DNA of 64,000 nucleotides from Paraburkholderia caribensis (GCF_002902945.1 NZ_CP026102.1:682001-746000); one strand, 5' to 3'. Positions 36,532 through 46,197 are shown, counted from the stretch's first letter. The notes: generated by a model from the sequence alone, not told the origin. A program made the numbers and translations.

Positions 36532-36870
36532 TCACGGGACAGCGCTGCCGAGCACCTCGTAATCGACTGCGCAGCGCGTATAGAAAAGCGGCACGTCGCC
36601 TCGCCGCAGGCGCTCGAGCAGCGCATCGACCCGCGCGCTTTCTCCCGCGAGCGTGATGGCGACAGGCTGTTCGGCAAGCTCGACAAAGCGCGCCGCGTGA
36701 TATTTGCCGTGCACGTCCACGCATTCGCTGACTTCGAACACCGTCGCGCCCTGGATGCCCGCTTGCCGCGCTTCGTCGAGTATCCAGCCGATTGTCGTCT
36801 GATGGTGCTTGCGCCGGCCGGTCGTGGCCGCGAACACGGTGAGCTGGCTGCCTTGCATGCCGACCTCCAT
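36532..36870 (-). CDS. DUF190 family protein (second)
   Basis: A protein of 112 aa, ATG 36870 (an alternative MQGSQLTVF starts 4 codons later). It shares the DUF190 pattern with the gene at 35663: GRRKHHQTTIGWILDEARQA, IQGATVFEVSECVDVHGK and VPLFYTRCAVDYEV. It is about 100 bp upstream of the TfoX-like gene on the same strand. The two DUF190 copies are clearly paralogous but not recent duplicates. Confidence 0.85.
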   Translation of the reverse strand: MEVGMQGSQLTVFAATTGRRKHHQTTIGWILDEARQAGIQGATVFEVSECVDVHGKYHAARFVELAEQPVAITLAGESARVDALLERLRRGDVPLFYTRCAVDYEVLGSAVP

Positions 36871-37091
36871 GCGCTGCGCGCTGACGTGTGAAAACCATTA
36901 TCGCGCTGTGCACGCGCGCGCGACAGTCTCGCAAGAGCGATGCCCGCCTGCGTTGCGAAGCGTCATGGCTATGGCACGAAGCGACCTCCATTGACCTCCA
37001 TTCGATGCGGCAGTGCGTCATGGACACGATCATTTGCTCGCGCGTAAATGAATCGTTCACAATGAGGCTCTTCGATACGGCGAATACCGAT

Positions 37092-37883
37092 ATGACCGAC
37101 CCAACGCCCCATGTGCCACATGTTCATCACGCTGCCTCGGAAGGCTATACGAAGGGCGCGGATACTTACGTCAAAGGCCGTCCCGACTATCCGCCCGAAC
37201 TGGCAGGCTGGCTGAAAGGCGAGCTGGCGCTAGGCCCGGGCAAGACGGCCGTCGATCTCGGCGCGGGCACGGGCAAGTTCACGCCGCGTCTCGTCGAAAC
37301 GGGCGCGAGCGTGATTGCCGTCGAACCCGTCGCGCAGATGCGCGAAAAAATCGCCGCTGCGCTGCCGCAAGTCGACGTGCGCGAGGGCACCGCGCAATGC
37401 TTGCCATTCGCCGACGCATCCATCGATGCCGTGCTGTGCGCGCAGTCGTTTCACTGGTTCGCGACGCCCGCCGCGCTTGCCGAGATTCGCCGCGTGCTGA
37501 AACCGGGCGGTCATCTCGGGCTCGTGTGGAACGTGCGCGATGCGCGCGTGCCGTGGGTCGAGCGGCTCGACGCGATCGTCAACGCGCGCGAAGGCGATGC
37601 GCCGCGCTATCACACGGGCGAGTGGCGCAAGGTATTCCCGTCCGAGGGTTTCGGCAATCTGGAAGAACGGCACATGCCGCACGGACATACAGGGTCCGTC
37701 GAAGATGTGATCGTGACGCGCGTGCACTCGACCAGCTTCATTCTCGCGTTGCCGCCCGAAGCGTGGGCGCAGGTCGAACGCGAAGTGCGCGCGCTGATCG
37801 CGTCGGAGCCGGCGCTCGCCGCGCACGATACGGTGACCGTGCCTTATGTGACGTACGCGTTCCGGTTGACGCGCGTGGGTTAG
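37092..37883 (+). CDS. Class I SAM-dependent methyltransferase
   Basis: A protein of 263 aa from ATG 37092; an ATG at 37062 gives a slightly longer form. SAM motif I is VDLGAGTGKFTPRL, followed by IAVEPVAQM (motif II acidic residue), then DAVLCAQSFHWFA and VLKPGGHLGLVWNVRD (motifs III and IV). The fold is UbiE/Coq5-like; substrate unknown. Its stop overlaps by 4 bp the stop of the convergent TetR gene, which may regulate it (inference). Confidence 0.92.
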   Translation: MTDPTPHVPHVHHAASEGYTKGADTYVKGRPDYPPELAGWLKGELALGPGKTAVDLGAGTGKFTPRLVETGASVIAVEPVAQMREKIAAALPQVDVREGTAQCLPFADASIDAVLCAQSFHWFATPAALAEIRRVLKPGGHLGLVWNVRDARVPWVERLDAIVNAREGDAPRYHTGEWRKVFPSEGFGNLEERHMPHGHTGSVEDVIVTRVHSTSFILALPPEAWAQVEREVRALIASEPALAAHDTVTVPYVTYAFRLTRVG

Positions 37884-38461
37884 TGCTTGCGCACCAGCGC
37901 ATCGACGAGTGCGAACGCCGTCTGCCGGAGTTTCTTCGGATCGCCGTAGACGCGCTCCATCACCGCGATGCCGCGCGTCGTCGTCACGATCAGGTTGGCC
38001 GCCTGCTGCGGCGGCAGCGTCAATTGCGCGCGCGCTTCTTTCGTGTCGAGCACGCTCAGGAGGGCCGCTTCGAGCGCGTCGAGCATGGTCTGCAACGCCT
38101 CGCGCGGACGCGGCGAGTCAGGTTCGAGCTCGACAGCGGTTTTCGTCGACAGGCAGCCGCGCGTGGGCGTGCCCTGCGAGATCGAGCGGATCGCGAACGT
38201 GAAGAACGACGTCAGCGCGTCATGCAGATCGGGCTTGTCGAGCGCCTTGCGCGCGTCCGCGACGAAACGCTGCGCATAGCGTTCGAACACGCGTATGAAG
38301 ATCTCTTCCTTGTCGCCGTATGCGTTATACAGCGAGCCGCGCTGCACGCCCGTCGCCTCGGCGAGGTCCAGCATCGACGTGGCGCGAAAGCCTTTGCGCC
38401 AGAAGACATCCAGCGCGTGTGCGAAGGCGTCGTCTTCATTGAACTGACGAACTCCTGCCAT
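37880..38461 (-). CDS. TetR/AcrR-family transcriptional regulator
   Basis: A protein of 193 aa. The HTH is ALDVFWRKGFRATSMLDLAE with ATGVQRGSLYNAYGDKEEIF (residues 16-55), close to AcuR/NemR-type regulators. The rest is the helical ligand domain with a cysteine in TPTRGCLSTK. It is convergent with the methyltransferase gene and upstream of no obvious target, so its ligand is unknown. Confidence 0.93.
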   Translation of the reverse strand: MAGVRQFNEDDAFAHALDVFWRKGFRATSMLDLAEATGVQRGSLYNAYGDKEEIFIRVFERYAQRFVADARKALDKPDLHDALTSFFTFAIRSISQGTPTRGCLSTKTAVELEPDSPRPREALQTMLDALEAALLSVLDTKEARAQLTLPPQQAANLIVTTTRGIAVMERVYGDPKKLRQTAFALVDALVRKH

Positions 38462-38535
38462 GGTTTGCCTCGGTCCTCGAAATGCTCAAAGCCGTATTTT
38501 GACACTGTTGGCTAGAATGCACAAAAATGCGGACA

Positions 38536-40227
38536 TCAGCGCGTGCGTTCGCGTTCGTCGATGAAACCCTTTAGCGTGGCCAGCGTGTCGGCGTCGTCGA
38601 TCGGCTTGTCGGTGCGCCAGCGCAGCATGCGCGGAAAGCGCACGGCCACGCCCGATTTGTGGCGCGGACTCGCCTGAATGCCTTCGAAGCCGAGCTCGAA
38701 CACGAGCGTCGGCGTGACGCTGCGCACGGGGCCGAACTTCTCGACGGTGGTCTTGCGCACGATGGCATCGACCTCGCGCATCTCCTCGTCGGTGAGGCCC
38801 GAGTACGCCTTCGCGAAGGGCACGAGCGTGCGCACGCCGTCGGCCTCGTCCCAGACGGCGAACGTGAAGTCCGTGTACAGGCTCGCGCGGCGGCCGTGGC
38901 CGCGTTGCGCGTAGATCAGCACGGCATCGACGGCGTAGGGGTCGATCTTCCACTTCCACCAGGTGCCCGACGCCTTGGTTCGCCCTACGCCATACATCGA
39001 CGCGCGCTCCTTCAGCATCAGCCCTTCGACGCCGCGCGCGCGGCTCTCGTCGCGCATCGTGGCAAGCGTGTTCCAGTCGGCCGCATCGACGAGCGGCGAC
39101 ACGCGCAGCAGGTCTTTCGCGAGCGTGCCTGCGAGCGCCGCGCCCAGCGCATCGAGCCGGGCACGCCGTTCGTGCAGCGGCTGCATGCGCAGATCGTCGC
39201 CGTTCGCTTCGAGCAGGTCGTAGGCGAGAAAGGTGGCGGGCGATTCGGCGAGCACGCGCCTGGTCAGCGACTTGCGTGTGATGCGCGGTTGCAGTCGCGC
39301 GAACGGCAGCGGCGCGAGCGCGCCGGGGTCCCACGCGAGGATTTCACCGTCGAGCACGGTGCCGTCGGGCAGCGTCTCGCCCAGCGCGACGACTTCCGGA
39401 AAGCGGTCCGTGATCAGGTCCTCGCCGCGCGACCAGACCCATACGCGGCCATCGCGTTTCACCACTTGTGCGCGGATGCCGTCCCACTTCCATTCAGCGA
39501 ACCACGATGACGGCTCGCCGAGCGTCGCGGGATCGGCCTGCAAGGGATGTGCGAGAAAAAACGGGTAAGGCAGGCCGAGTTCGCTTTCATGGCGGTTATG
39601 CGCGGCTTGCGCATCCTCGCTTGCGTCGCCGGAAGGCGCGGGCGCGATCAGGCGCAGATAGCGCGCGGCGTCGGGCGGCTGGCGCGAATCGGTCCAGCCG
39701 ACCATGCGCTGCGCGATCAGCTTGTGATCGACGCCTGCGACATCGGCGAGCGCGCGCACCACGAGTTGCCGCGCCACGCCGACACGAAACCCGCCGCCGA
39801 TCAGCTTCGTCAACAGAAAGCGGCCACTCCAGTCGAGTTCGTCCCAGTACGCGACGAGCCGCTCGCGCAGCGCTTCCGGCGACGCGCCCCGCAGCGTCAG
39901 GATGCGCTCCTCGATCCACTGGGTGAGGCCAAGCTCCGAGGTGCGCGCGGCGGGCGGCAAGACATGCGCGATCGTTTCCGCGAGATCGCCGACGGCCTGA
40001 TACGACTCTTCGAACAGCCACTCGGGCAGGCCGGCGCGCGTGCGCGCGATGTCGGTCAGCAGGCGCGTCGGCACCGACTGGCGCGGCTTGCCGCCCGCGA
40101 GAAAATACGACGCCCACGCGGCGTCTTCGGGCGGCGCGGCGTGGAAGTAGGTGGTCAGCGCGTCGAGCTTGTCGCGCGTCGATGTCGTGGCATCGAGCGC
40201 TGTGTAGAGCGTGGCGAAGCGCTTCAT
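38536..40227 (-). CDS. ATP-dependent DNA ligase (damage-response type)
   Basis: A protein of 563 aa. The N-terminal DNA-binding helical region (1-200) is followed by the adenylation motif K247-W-D-G (AEWKWDGIRAQVVKRDG), then GEDLITDRFPEV, LDGEILAWD and VEGLMLKERASMYG, with WKWKIDPYAVDAVLIYAQ as the later motif. This is the type found with an exonuclease and a helicase in bacterial repair operons. It starts 4 bp inside the exonuclease gene (ATGA), so the two are translationally coupled. The helicase and phosphatase partners seen elsewhere are not next to it here. Confidence 0.94.
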   Translation of the reverse strand: MKRFATLYTALDATTSTRDKLDALTTYFHAAPPEDAAWASYFLAGGKPRQSVPTRLLTDIARTRAGLPEWLFEESYQAVGDLAETIAHVLPPAARTSELGLTQWIEERILTLRGASPEALRERLVAYWDELDWSGRFLLTKLIGGGFRVGVARQLVVRALADVAGVDHKLIAQRMVGWTDSRQPPDAARYLRLIAPAPSGDASEDAQAAHNRHESELGLPYPFFLAHPLQADPATLGEPSSWFAEWKWDGIRAQVVKRDGRVWVWSRGEDLITDRFPEVVALGETLPDGTVLDGEILAWDPGALAPLPFARLQPRITRKSLTRRVLAESPATFLAYDLLEANGDDLRMQPLHERRARLDALGAALAGTLAKDLLRVSPLVDAADWNTLATMRDESRARGVEGLMLKERASMYGVGRTKASGTWWKWKIDPYAVDAVLIYAQRGHGRRASLYTDFTFAVWDEADGVRTLVPFAKAYSGLTDEEMREVDAIVRKTTVEKFGPVRSVTPTLVFELGFEGIQASPRHKSGVAVRFPRMLRWRTDKPIDDADTLATLKGFIDERERTR

Positions 40228-41315
40228 GATGTTTCGGGCGTCGATACGTCGGGCGTCGATACGCCAGCGCTCATGGCAGGTTCGCCTTCGCTGGCCGCTG
40301 CTGCGTCAGCTTCGATTGCGTCGTCGCCATACTCGGTTGCGAAGGCGCCTGCTTCGAGGCCTTGCTCGCGCAGCCAGCGCACCATCGGCTCGACCTGTCC
40401 ATGCGTGACGATCACGCGCTGCGCGCCCGTCGCGGCGATGGCCGTTTGCAGGCCGGGCCAGTCGGCATGATCGGACAGCACGAAGCCGCGATCGACGCCG
40501 CGCCGACGGCGCGTACCGCGCAGGCGCATCCAGCCTGACGCGAACGCGTCGCTGTATTCGCCGAAGCGCCGCAGCCACGCGCTGCCTTGCGCGGACGGCG
40601 GCGCGATCACGAGCGCCTGCCGGAACGCCTCTTTCTGCTTCGCGGGAATTTCGCTGACGAGGCGCACGGGCGGCAGCGCGACGCCCGCGGCGCGATATGC
40701 GCGATTCAACGGATCGACCGCGCCGTGACAGAAGATCGGCCCGATGCCCGCATCGATCCCCGCGAGAATGTGTTGCGCCTTGCCGAACGAATAGCAGAAC
40801 AGCACGGAGGCGCGACCCGTGGCCGCGTTGTGGCGCCACCAGCTGTCGATGCCGTCGAACACCGTTTGCGGCGCGTCCCAGCGATAGATGGGCAGACCGA
40901 AGGTGGACTCGGTGATGAACGTATCGCAGCGCACGGGCTCGAACGGCGCGCAAGTGGGATCGGCGTCGAGCTTGTAGTCGCCGGATGCGACCCACACTTC
41001 GCCGCGATATTCGACGCGCACCTGCGCCGAGCCCAGCACATGCCCCGCCGGATGCAGCGACACGGCGACGCCATTGATCGTGATGCGCTCGCCATATGAG
41101 AGCGTCTGCAACGCGATGCCCGGCAGCCGCGATTGCAGCACGAGGGCGCCGGGTTCAGCGGCGAGATAGCGGCGATGCCCAAAGCGTGCGTGATCGGCAT
41201 GGGCATGCGTGATGACCGCGCGCTCGACAGGCCGCCACGGATCGATATGGAAGTCGCCTGGCGGGCAGTACAGGCCTTCGGGACGCGCGACGATCAGGTC
41301 TGTCTGTTGGCTCAA
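40224..41315 (-). CDS. Ligase-associated metallo-beta-lactamase exonuclease
   Basis: A protein of 363 aa if started at TTG 41315 (GGAG 7 bp upstream); an earlier TTG at 41330 overlaps that ribosome site. The metal site HAHADHARFG (H37, H39, D41, H42) and the later blocks HPAGHVLGSAQV, VASGDYKLDADPT and LSDHADWPGL are of the CPSF/Artemis-like beta-lactamase group of nucleases. The C-terminus is rich in Ser, Thr and Pro. The ligase gene follows with a 4-bp overlap. Together they should process and seal damaged DNA ends. Confidence 0.92.
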   Translation of the reverse strand: MSQQTDLIVARPEGLYCPPGDFHIDPWRPVERAVITHAHADHARFGHRRYLAAEPGALVLQSRLPGIALQTLSYGERITINGVAVSLHPAGHVLGSAQVRVEYRGEVWVASGDYKLDADPTCAPFEPVRCDTFITESTFGLPIYRWDAPQTVFDGIDSWWRHNAATGRASVLFCYSFGKAQHILAGIDAGIGPIFCHGAVDPLNRAYRAAGVALPPVRLVSEIPAKQKEAFRQALVIAPPSAQGSAWLRRFGEYSDAFASGWMRLRGTRRRRGVDRGFVLSDHADWPGLQTAIAATGAQRVIVTHGQVEPMVRWLREQGLEAGAFATEYGDDAIEADAAAASEGEPAMSAGVSTPDVSTPETS

Positions 41316-41443
41316 GGCTTGTCTCCGCAAAGGAACAGGCGGTGTCGGCAGGCGTGCGCCCGTGCATCAATGGACTCGCGCGACGCGGCGGAAGTTCATC
41401 GCGCGCGTCGACGCAAGCGGGCGCGGCAAACGGCAAACGCGAA

Positions 41444-41474
41444 GCGCCCCGGCGTCGGGACGACGCCGGGGCGC
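41444..41474 (-). terminator. Hairpin terminator downstream of the glycine-rich protein gene
   Basis: A perfect 13-bp stem GCGCCCCGGCGTC / GACGCCGGGGCGC with a 5-base loop, 35 bp after the stop at 41509. The trailing T content is modest (CTTCGCGTTTGCC on the minus strand). Confidence 0.7.
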
Positions 41475-41508
41475 GTGACAGCCGCCGTTTCCTATGACCC
41501 GAAGGGCA

Positions 41509-41919
41509 TTACTGTCCGCCCTGGTTCGTGCCGTTCGTGCCCGGCTGCGTCGTGCCGTTCTGCTGCATGGTGCCTCGTTGCTGCATGGTGCCGTTGTGCG
41601 AACGGTTCATGCCTGCGCTGTTCGGCGTCGAACCCGTGCCTGTGCCCGTGCCGCCGCCTGTCGCAGTCGTGCCCGGCGTGCCGTAGCCGCTGTCGTTGGT
41701 GCTGCCGCGCTGCATGCGGTTCACGCCCGCGCCGGGCGTTGCCACGCCGCCTGCGCCGCCCGCGTTGCCGCCGCCCGCGCCCACACCGTTGCCGGACGAA
41801 CCGCCGCCCGCGCCGTTACCGCCGCCAGCAGCGCCGCCGCCTGCTCCTTGCGCATAGACACCGCCAGACAAAGCCATGACCAGGGCAGTAGCAAGTACCT
41901 TCTTCATCGCGCGTTTCAT
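41509..41919 (-). CDS. Glycine-rich secreted protein, unknown function
   Basis: A protein of 136 aa from ATG 41919, with GGGAGG 8 bp upstream. The signal peptide (MKRAMKKVLATALVMALSGG, then VYAQ) precedes a tail of low complexity: GAGGGAAGGGNGAGGGSSGN-type repeats, then Gln/Asn/Thr-rich MQQ repeats. It has no domain. Such proteins may be part of an extracellular or cell-surface matrix, but this is inference. Confidence 0.75.
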   Translation of the reverse strand: MKRAMKKVLATALVMALSGGVYAQGAGGGAAGGGNGAGGGSSGNGVGAGGGNAGGAGGVATPGAGVNRMQRGSTNDSGYGTPGTTATGGGTGTGTGSTPNSAGMNRSHNGTMQQRGTMQQNGTTQPGTNGTNQGGQ

Positions 41920-42128
41920 GGTCGAACCTCCCAGATGGTTTGATCGTCACGAGTCGGTGCTGTTGGCCCGCCCGTGCATGCATTAGCGCAAACCCCGTGC
42001 CCCGCTAGCTGCGCGGCCGACTCGTCGTGAGTCACTTCCGTCTGGAACGGTGCTTGCGTAGAACCATCGACGACACAGGCGCAGACGCCCCACGCGTCGC
42101 GCGGCTTTCACGCAAAGGAGTTCCATAG

Positions 42129-44231
42129 ATGGCAAACAGGCAGCGTAACCAGCAACCTTCCGCGCCGGCGGAAGATCTCAAGTCGAAGGATCTCGAACGC
42201 TCTCGCGTGCGTCCGCAAAACGAAGCGCTGCGCACGAACCAGGGCGTGAAGATCGCGGATAACCAGAACACGTTGCGCGCGGGTCCGCGCGGTCCGTCGT
42301 TGCTGGAAGATTTCATCATGCGTGAAAAGATCACGCACTTCGACCATGAGCGTATTCCCGAGCGCATTGTGCATGCGCGCGGCTCGGCCGCACACGGCGT
42401 GTTTCAGGTATACGAACCGATGGCCGAATACACCAAGGCTGCCTTTCTACAGGACCCATCGGTGCAAACGCCCGTGTACGTGCGCTTTTCCACCGTGCAG
42501 GGCCCGCGCGGTTCCGCCGATACCGTGCGCGACGTGCGCGGTTTCGCGACGAAGTTCTACACGTCGGAAGGCAATTACGACCTGGTGGGCAACAACATGC
42601 CGGTGTTCTTCATTCAGGATGCGATCAAGTTTCCGGACTTCGTGCATGCCGTGAAGCCCGAAGCGCCGAACGAAATGCCGACGGGCGCTTCGGCGCACGA
42701 CACGTTCTGGGACTTCGTGTCGCTCGTTCCCGAGGCCACGCACATGGTGTTGTGGACCATGTCGGACCGGGCGATCCCGCGCAGCCTGCGCACCATGGAA
42801 GGCTTCGGCGTGCATACGTTCCGCTTCATCAACGCGCAGGGCAAGATGCGGTTCGTGAAGTTCCACTGGCGGCCCGTGCTCGGCTCGTATTCGCTGCTGT
42901 GGGACGAAGCGCAAAAGCTCGCGGGCAAGGACCCGGATTTTCACCGGCGCGATCTGTGGGAAGCGATCGAACGCGGCGACTATCCGGAATTCGAACTGGG
43001 CGTGCAGATCATCGAAGAGAAAGATCAGGATTCGTTCGGCTTCGATCTGCTCGACCCGACCAAGCTCGTGCCAGAAGAAATCGTGCCCGTGAAGATCATC
43101 GGCAAGATGACGTTGAACCGCAATCCCGACAACTTCTTCGCCGAAACCGAGCAGGTCGCGTTCCATCCGGGTCACGTCGTGCCGGGCATCGATTTCAGCA
43201 ACGACCCGCTGCTGCAAGGGCGGTTGTTCTCGTACACGGACACGCAGATCAGCCGGCTTGGCGGCCCGAATTTCCATGAGATTCCCATCAATCGGCCCGT
43301 CAGCCCGAACGTCAACAATCAGCGCGACGGCATGCACAGGCAGACGATCAACGTCGGCCAGGCTTCGTACGAGCCGAATTCAGTGAGCGACGCGTGGCCG
43401 AAGGAGACCGATCCCGCTGCGAAGGATGGCGGCTTCGAGAGCTACGCGGAGCCGATGGAAGGCACGAAGATCCGCGTGCGCAGCGAGTCGTTCGCCGATC
43501 ATTTCTCGCAGGCTGCACTGTTCTATCAAAGCATGAGCGACGTCGAGAAAGAGCATATCGCGCTCGCATATCAGTTCGAGCTGGGCAAGGTGACCAGGCC
43601 GGAGATCCGCGCGCGCGTGGTCAATGAGATTCTCGCGAACTTCGACGCGGGCCTCGCGGCGACAGTGGCCGAAGGCCTCGGCCTGCCGAAGCCCGGCAAA
43701 GGCGCGCGGGCAGCCGGCAAGCAAAAGCCTTCGCCGGCGTTGAGCCTGCTGAACCGCGGCGTGCCCGGCGTCAAGACACGCAAGATCGCGGTGCTCGCGG
43801 CGCCGGGCAGCGATGGCGCCGCCATCAAGAGCGTGCAGGCGGCGCTGAAGTCGCAGGGCGCGACGCCGTTGCTGGTCGCGCCGACACTCGCGCCCATCGA
43901 CGGCATGAACCCCGATGCGACGATCTCCGGCATGCCGTCGATCATGTTCGACGGCGTGGTGGTCGTGGGCGGCGCGCAGGGCGCGAAAGCGCTCGCACAG
44001 TCGGGCGACGCGCGCCACTTCGTGCTCGAGGCGTTTCGGCATCTGAAGGCGATCGCGGCAACGGGCGCGGGCAAGGACGTGCTGAGCGCGTCGCATCTGC
44101 CCGAGAAAGGCGAGGGCGTGTTCATCGGTGACGACGGCAAGGTCGAGGCGGTGTTGAAGCCGTTCATCGAAGCGGTGGGTCAGCATCGCGTGTGGGGGCG
44201 CCGGCAGATGGCGGAGAGCGTGCCAGCCTGA
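42129..44231 (+). CDS. katE: Large-subunit catalase (HPII/KatE type)
   Basis: A protein of 700 aa, ATG with AAAGGAG 8 bp upstream. The catalytic His is H82 in IVHARGSAAHG, with the heme-pocket NNMPVFFIQDAIKFPD. The proximal Tyr region is YTDTQISRLGGPNFHEIP, with the cofactor area typical of the long form. Residues about 530-700 are the extra DJ-1/PfpI-like domain (KIAVLAAPGSDGAAIKSVQA), which marks the HPII class. It converts hydrogen peroxide to water and oxygen in the cytoplasm. A strong terminator follows its stop. It stands alone. Confidence 0.96.
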   Translation: MANRQRNQQPSAPAEDLKSKDLERSRVRPQNEALRTNQGVKIADNQNTLRAGPRGPSLLEDFIMREKITHFDHERIPERIVHARGSAAHGVFQVYEPMAEYTKAAFLQDPSVQTPVYVRFSTVQGPRGSADTVRDVRGFATKFYTSEGNYDLVGNNMPVFFIQDAIKFPDFVHAVKPEAPNEMPTGASAHDTFWDFVSLVPEATHMVLWTMSDRAIPRSLRTMEGFGVHTFRFINAQGKMRFVKFHWRPVLGSYSLLWDEAQKLAGKDPDFHRRDLWEAIERGDYPEFELGVQIIEEKDQDSFGFDLLDPTKLVPEEIVPVKIIGKMTLNRNPDNFFAETEQVAFHPGHVVPGIDFSNDPLLQGRLFSYTDTQISRLGGPNFHEIPINRPVSPNVNNQRDGMHRQTINVGQASYEPNSVSDAWPKETDPAAKDGGFESYAEPMEGTKIRVRSESFADHFSQAALFYQSMSDVEKEHIALAYQFELGKVTRPEIRARVVNEILANFDAGLAATVAEGLGLPKPGKGARAAGKQKPSPALSLLNRGVPGVKTRKIAVLAAPGSDGAAIKSVQAALKSQGATPLLVAPTLAPIDGMNPDATISGMPSIMFDGVVVVGGAQGAKALAQSGDARHFVLEAFRHLKAIAATGAGKDVLSASHLPEKGEGVFIGDDGKVEAVLKPFIEAVGQHRVWGRRQMAESVPA

Positions 44232-44261
44232 AGAAAGCGTCCACCGCTCAGGCGTGGAAAT

Positions 44262-44295
44262 GCCGTTGCTGCAGCCTGCAGCAACGGCGTTTTTA
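44262..44295 (+). terminator. Rho-independent terminator after the catalase
   Basis: A 12-bp stem GCCGTTGCTGCA / TGCAGCAACGGC with a 3-base loop, followed by GTTTTTA, 30 bp past the catalase stop. Confidence 0.9.
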
Positions 44296-44345
44296 TCGAA
44301 CGAGAGGCGACGGCGGCTAAGGGCTAAGGGGCTAAGGGCCAGGGC

Positions 44346-44693
44346 CTAACGGCGCATCGAAGGCGAGCCCTCGCGCTCGACGGCCTGCAAGCGCCAGAAC
44401 CCCGCGACGGCGTCGGGCCGCGAGTGCGAGATCCACGTCGCCTGGCCTTGCGCCGACGTCATGTTGCCGTGCCGGTCGACGCGCACGCCATACAGCGTGA
44501 CGAGCGGTGCTTCACTGCCGCGCGCGCACAGCGACATGACGTGTCCGTCCTCGCGTACCTCGCCCGACGACGGCAGCTCGACACCGCGTCGGTCCTGCGA
44601 GGTCCACGCGTGATTGATCGTGTCGAGCCACAACACCGCGTAGTCGTGATTGACGGTCGGGTCGGATGTATTGATGAGAATCGACAGACGCAT
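44346..44693 (-). CDS. Small protein, unknown function
   Basis: A protein of 115 aa from ATG 44693, with GGAGG 5 bp upstream; the frame opens upstream to 44813 without a start site. It has LSILINTSDPTVNHDYAVLW, then VTLYGVRVDRHGNMTSAQGQ, but no family is recognised. It is convergent with the catalase gene. Confidence 0.55.
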   Translation of the reverse strand: MRLSILINTSDPTVNHDYAVLWLDTINHAWTSQDRRGVELPSSGEVREDGHVMSLCARGSEAPLVTLYGVRVDRHGNMTSAQGQATWISHSRPDAVAGFWRLQAVEREGSPSMRR

Positions 44694-45026
44694 GAAGCCT
44701 CCATGTCCGCATGATGGCAGCCGCCGGGGCCGCGCGGCCGGCCAATGGCTGTCGCCAGATAAAGCAACGCCTGTTCCAGGTTTTGGGATTCGCCCGCGTT
44801 CGCGGTGCAGCAAGGCCCGTCGTCGGAACGCGTGTTGTTGCGCCGCACGGTGTTCTGTACAAACTGCACGGTGACGTTGCCGTTTTTACGCGGCATCCTG
44901 ATTCGCGGCGCATCGCGATGCCGCGTGCGAAAAAACGTACACTCATCGTATTAGCGGAAACGGCCTTCTTCATGCGGCGCAGCAGAGAACGGTCCGTCAT
45001 TCAGCAGTCGTTGCACAGGAGACAGC
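44694..45026. other. Intergenic region upstream of the LysR gene
   Basis: About 330 bp between the small minus-strand gene and the LysR gene. Only arginine- or proline-rich spurious frames occur. The LysR ribosome site AGGAGACAGC lies just before 45027. Confidence 0.4.
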
Positions 45027-45992
45027 ATGGATCTGTTCATGTCGATGGAGGCGTTCGTGCGGGCCGCCGAGGCCCAGAGCTTCGCGAGTGCCGCGCGCCA
45101 GCTGGGCGTGGCGAAATCCGTCGTCACGTCGCGCGTGAAGCAGCTCGAAGAGCACTTCGGCGTGCCGCTCTTTCATCGTTCGACGCGCGCGGTGCGTCTG
45201 TCGGAGATCGGCGAGACCTATTACCGGGAATGCGCCGAACTCGTCAACAAGGTCCACGATCTGTCCGGCCGCTCGGTCGCCCAGCACGAGTCGCTGGCGG
45301 GCACGCTCAACGTGCATGTATTGCCGGGTTTCGCGCTCGGTCATTTCTCGCGCGCGCTGATCGAGTTTCGCGAGGCGCACCCGCGCATCGAGTTCGTCGT
45401 GACCGTCAACGACCGCGTGATCGACCCCGTGCAGGAAGGCTTCGATCTCGCGTTGCAGATCTATCCGCCCGCGTCGAATCTGCTCGTCGAACGGCGGCTC
45501 TTTCCCGTGCGCGGCGTGCTGTGCGCGGCGCCCGGCTATCTGAAGGAAGAACCCGTCATCGAAACGCCGCTCGATCTGCTGCGGCACGATTTCGCGCGTT
45601 ACTCGTACTACCCGTGGGGCGACAAGTGGCCGCTGATGAAGGGCAACGAATGCTTCGAAATCGCGTTGAATCCGGTGCTGAAAACCAATAGCGTGCACTT
45701 GCTGCTCGAATTCGCGCGAGCGGGCGCAGGGGTCGTCTATCTGCCGACGATGGTCGCCGCCGCCGACCTGCTCGAACGCCGGCTGGAGCGCGTGCTGCCC
45801 GATTACGCGGCGCCGCCGCTGTGGCTGTCGGCCGTGTACCCCGCGTCGCATCGCTCGACGGCGAAGGTGAAGGCGTTCGTCGACTTCCTGCGCGGACGTT
45901 ATCTGCGCGAGCCGCAATGGGACAAGGCGCTCGGCATCGCACCCGACGACGAAGATACGAAGAGCGTCGGCGAGGAACTCGCCGACCAGTGA
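45027..45992 (+). CDS. LysR-family transcriptional regulator
   Basis: A protein of 321 aa, with AGGAG 7 bp upstream. HTH in residues 1-60 (FMSMEAFVRAAEAQSFASAA and HFGVPLFHRSTRAVRLSEIG). The remaining part is the periplasmic-binding-protein-like sensor. It is immediately upstream of the hydroquinone operon, which starts 206 bp after it on the same strand. As is usual for such clusters, it may activate them when the aromatic substrate is present, although it is not divergent. Confidence 0.92.
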   Translation: MDLFMSMEAFVRAAEAQSFASAARQLGVAKSVVTSRVKQLEEHFGVPLFHRSTRAVRLSEIGETYYRECAELVNKVHDLSGRSVAQHESLAGTLNVHVLPGFALGHFSRALIEFREAHPRIEFVVTVNDRVIDPVQEGFDLALQIYPPASNLLVERRLFPVRGVLCAAPGYLKEEPVIETPLDLLRHDFARYSYYPWGDKWPLMKGNECFEIALNPVLKTNSVHLLLEFARAGAGVVYLPTMVAAADLLERRLERVLPDYAAPPLWLSAVYPASHRSTAKVKAFVDFLRGRYLREPQWDKALGIAPDDEDTKSVGEELADQ

Positions 45993-46197
45993 GCGCGGCA
46001 CTGCCCATGCTGCCCGCACGGCCCTTCGCGCAGGCCTGAACGACGCCGCCAGGTAATTTCCCTGGGGTCTTCGGCCCGCACCCAGCGTTCTGATTTGCCG
46101 AACCTCGGATCATTGCTGTTGCGCCTCCCGGCACTTACTCTTGCGTCCATGGAATCACGCAAGACGACAGAATCAACGCAGATTCAAGGAGGCAGAC

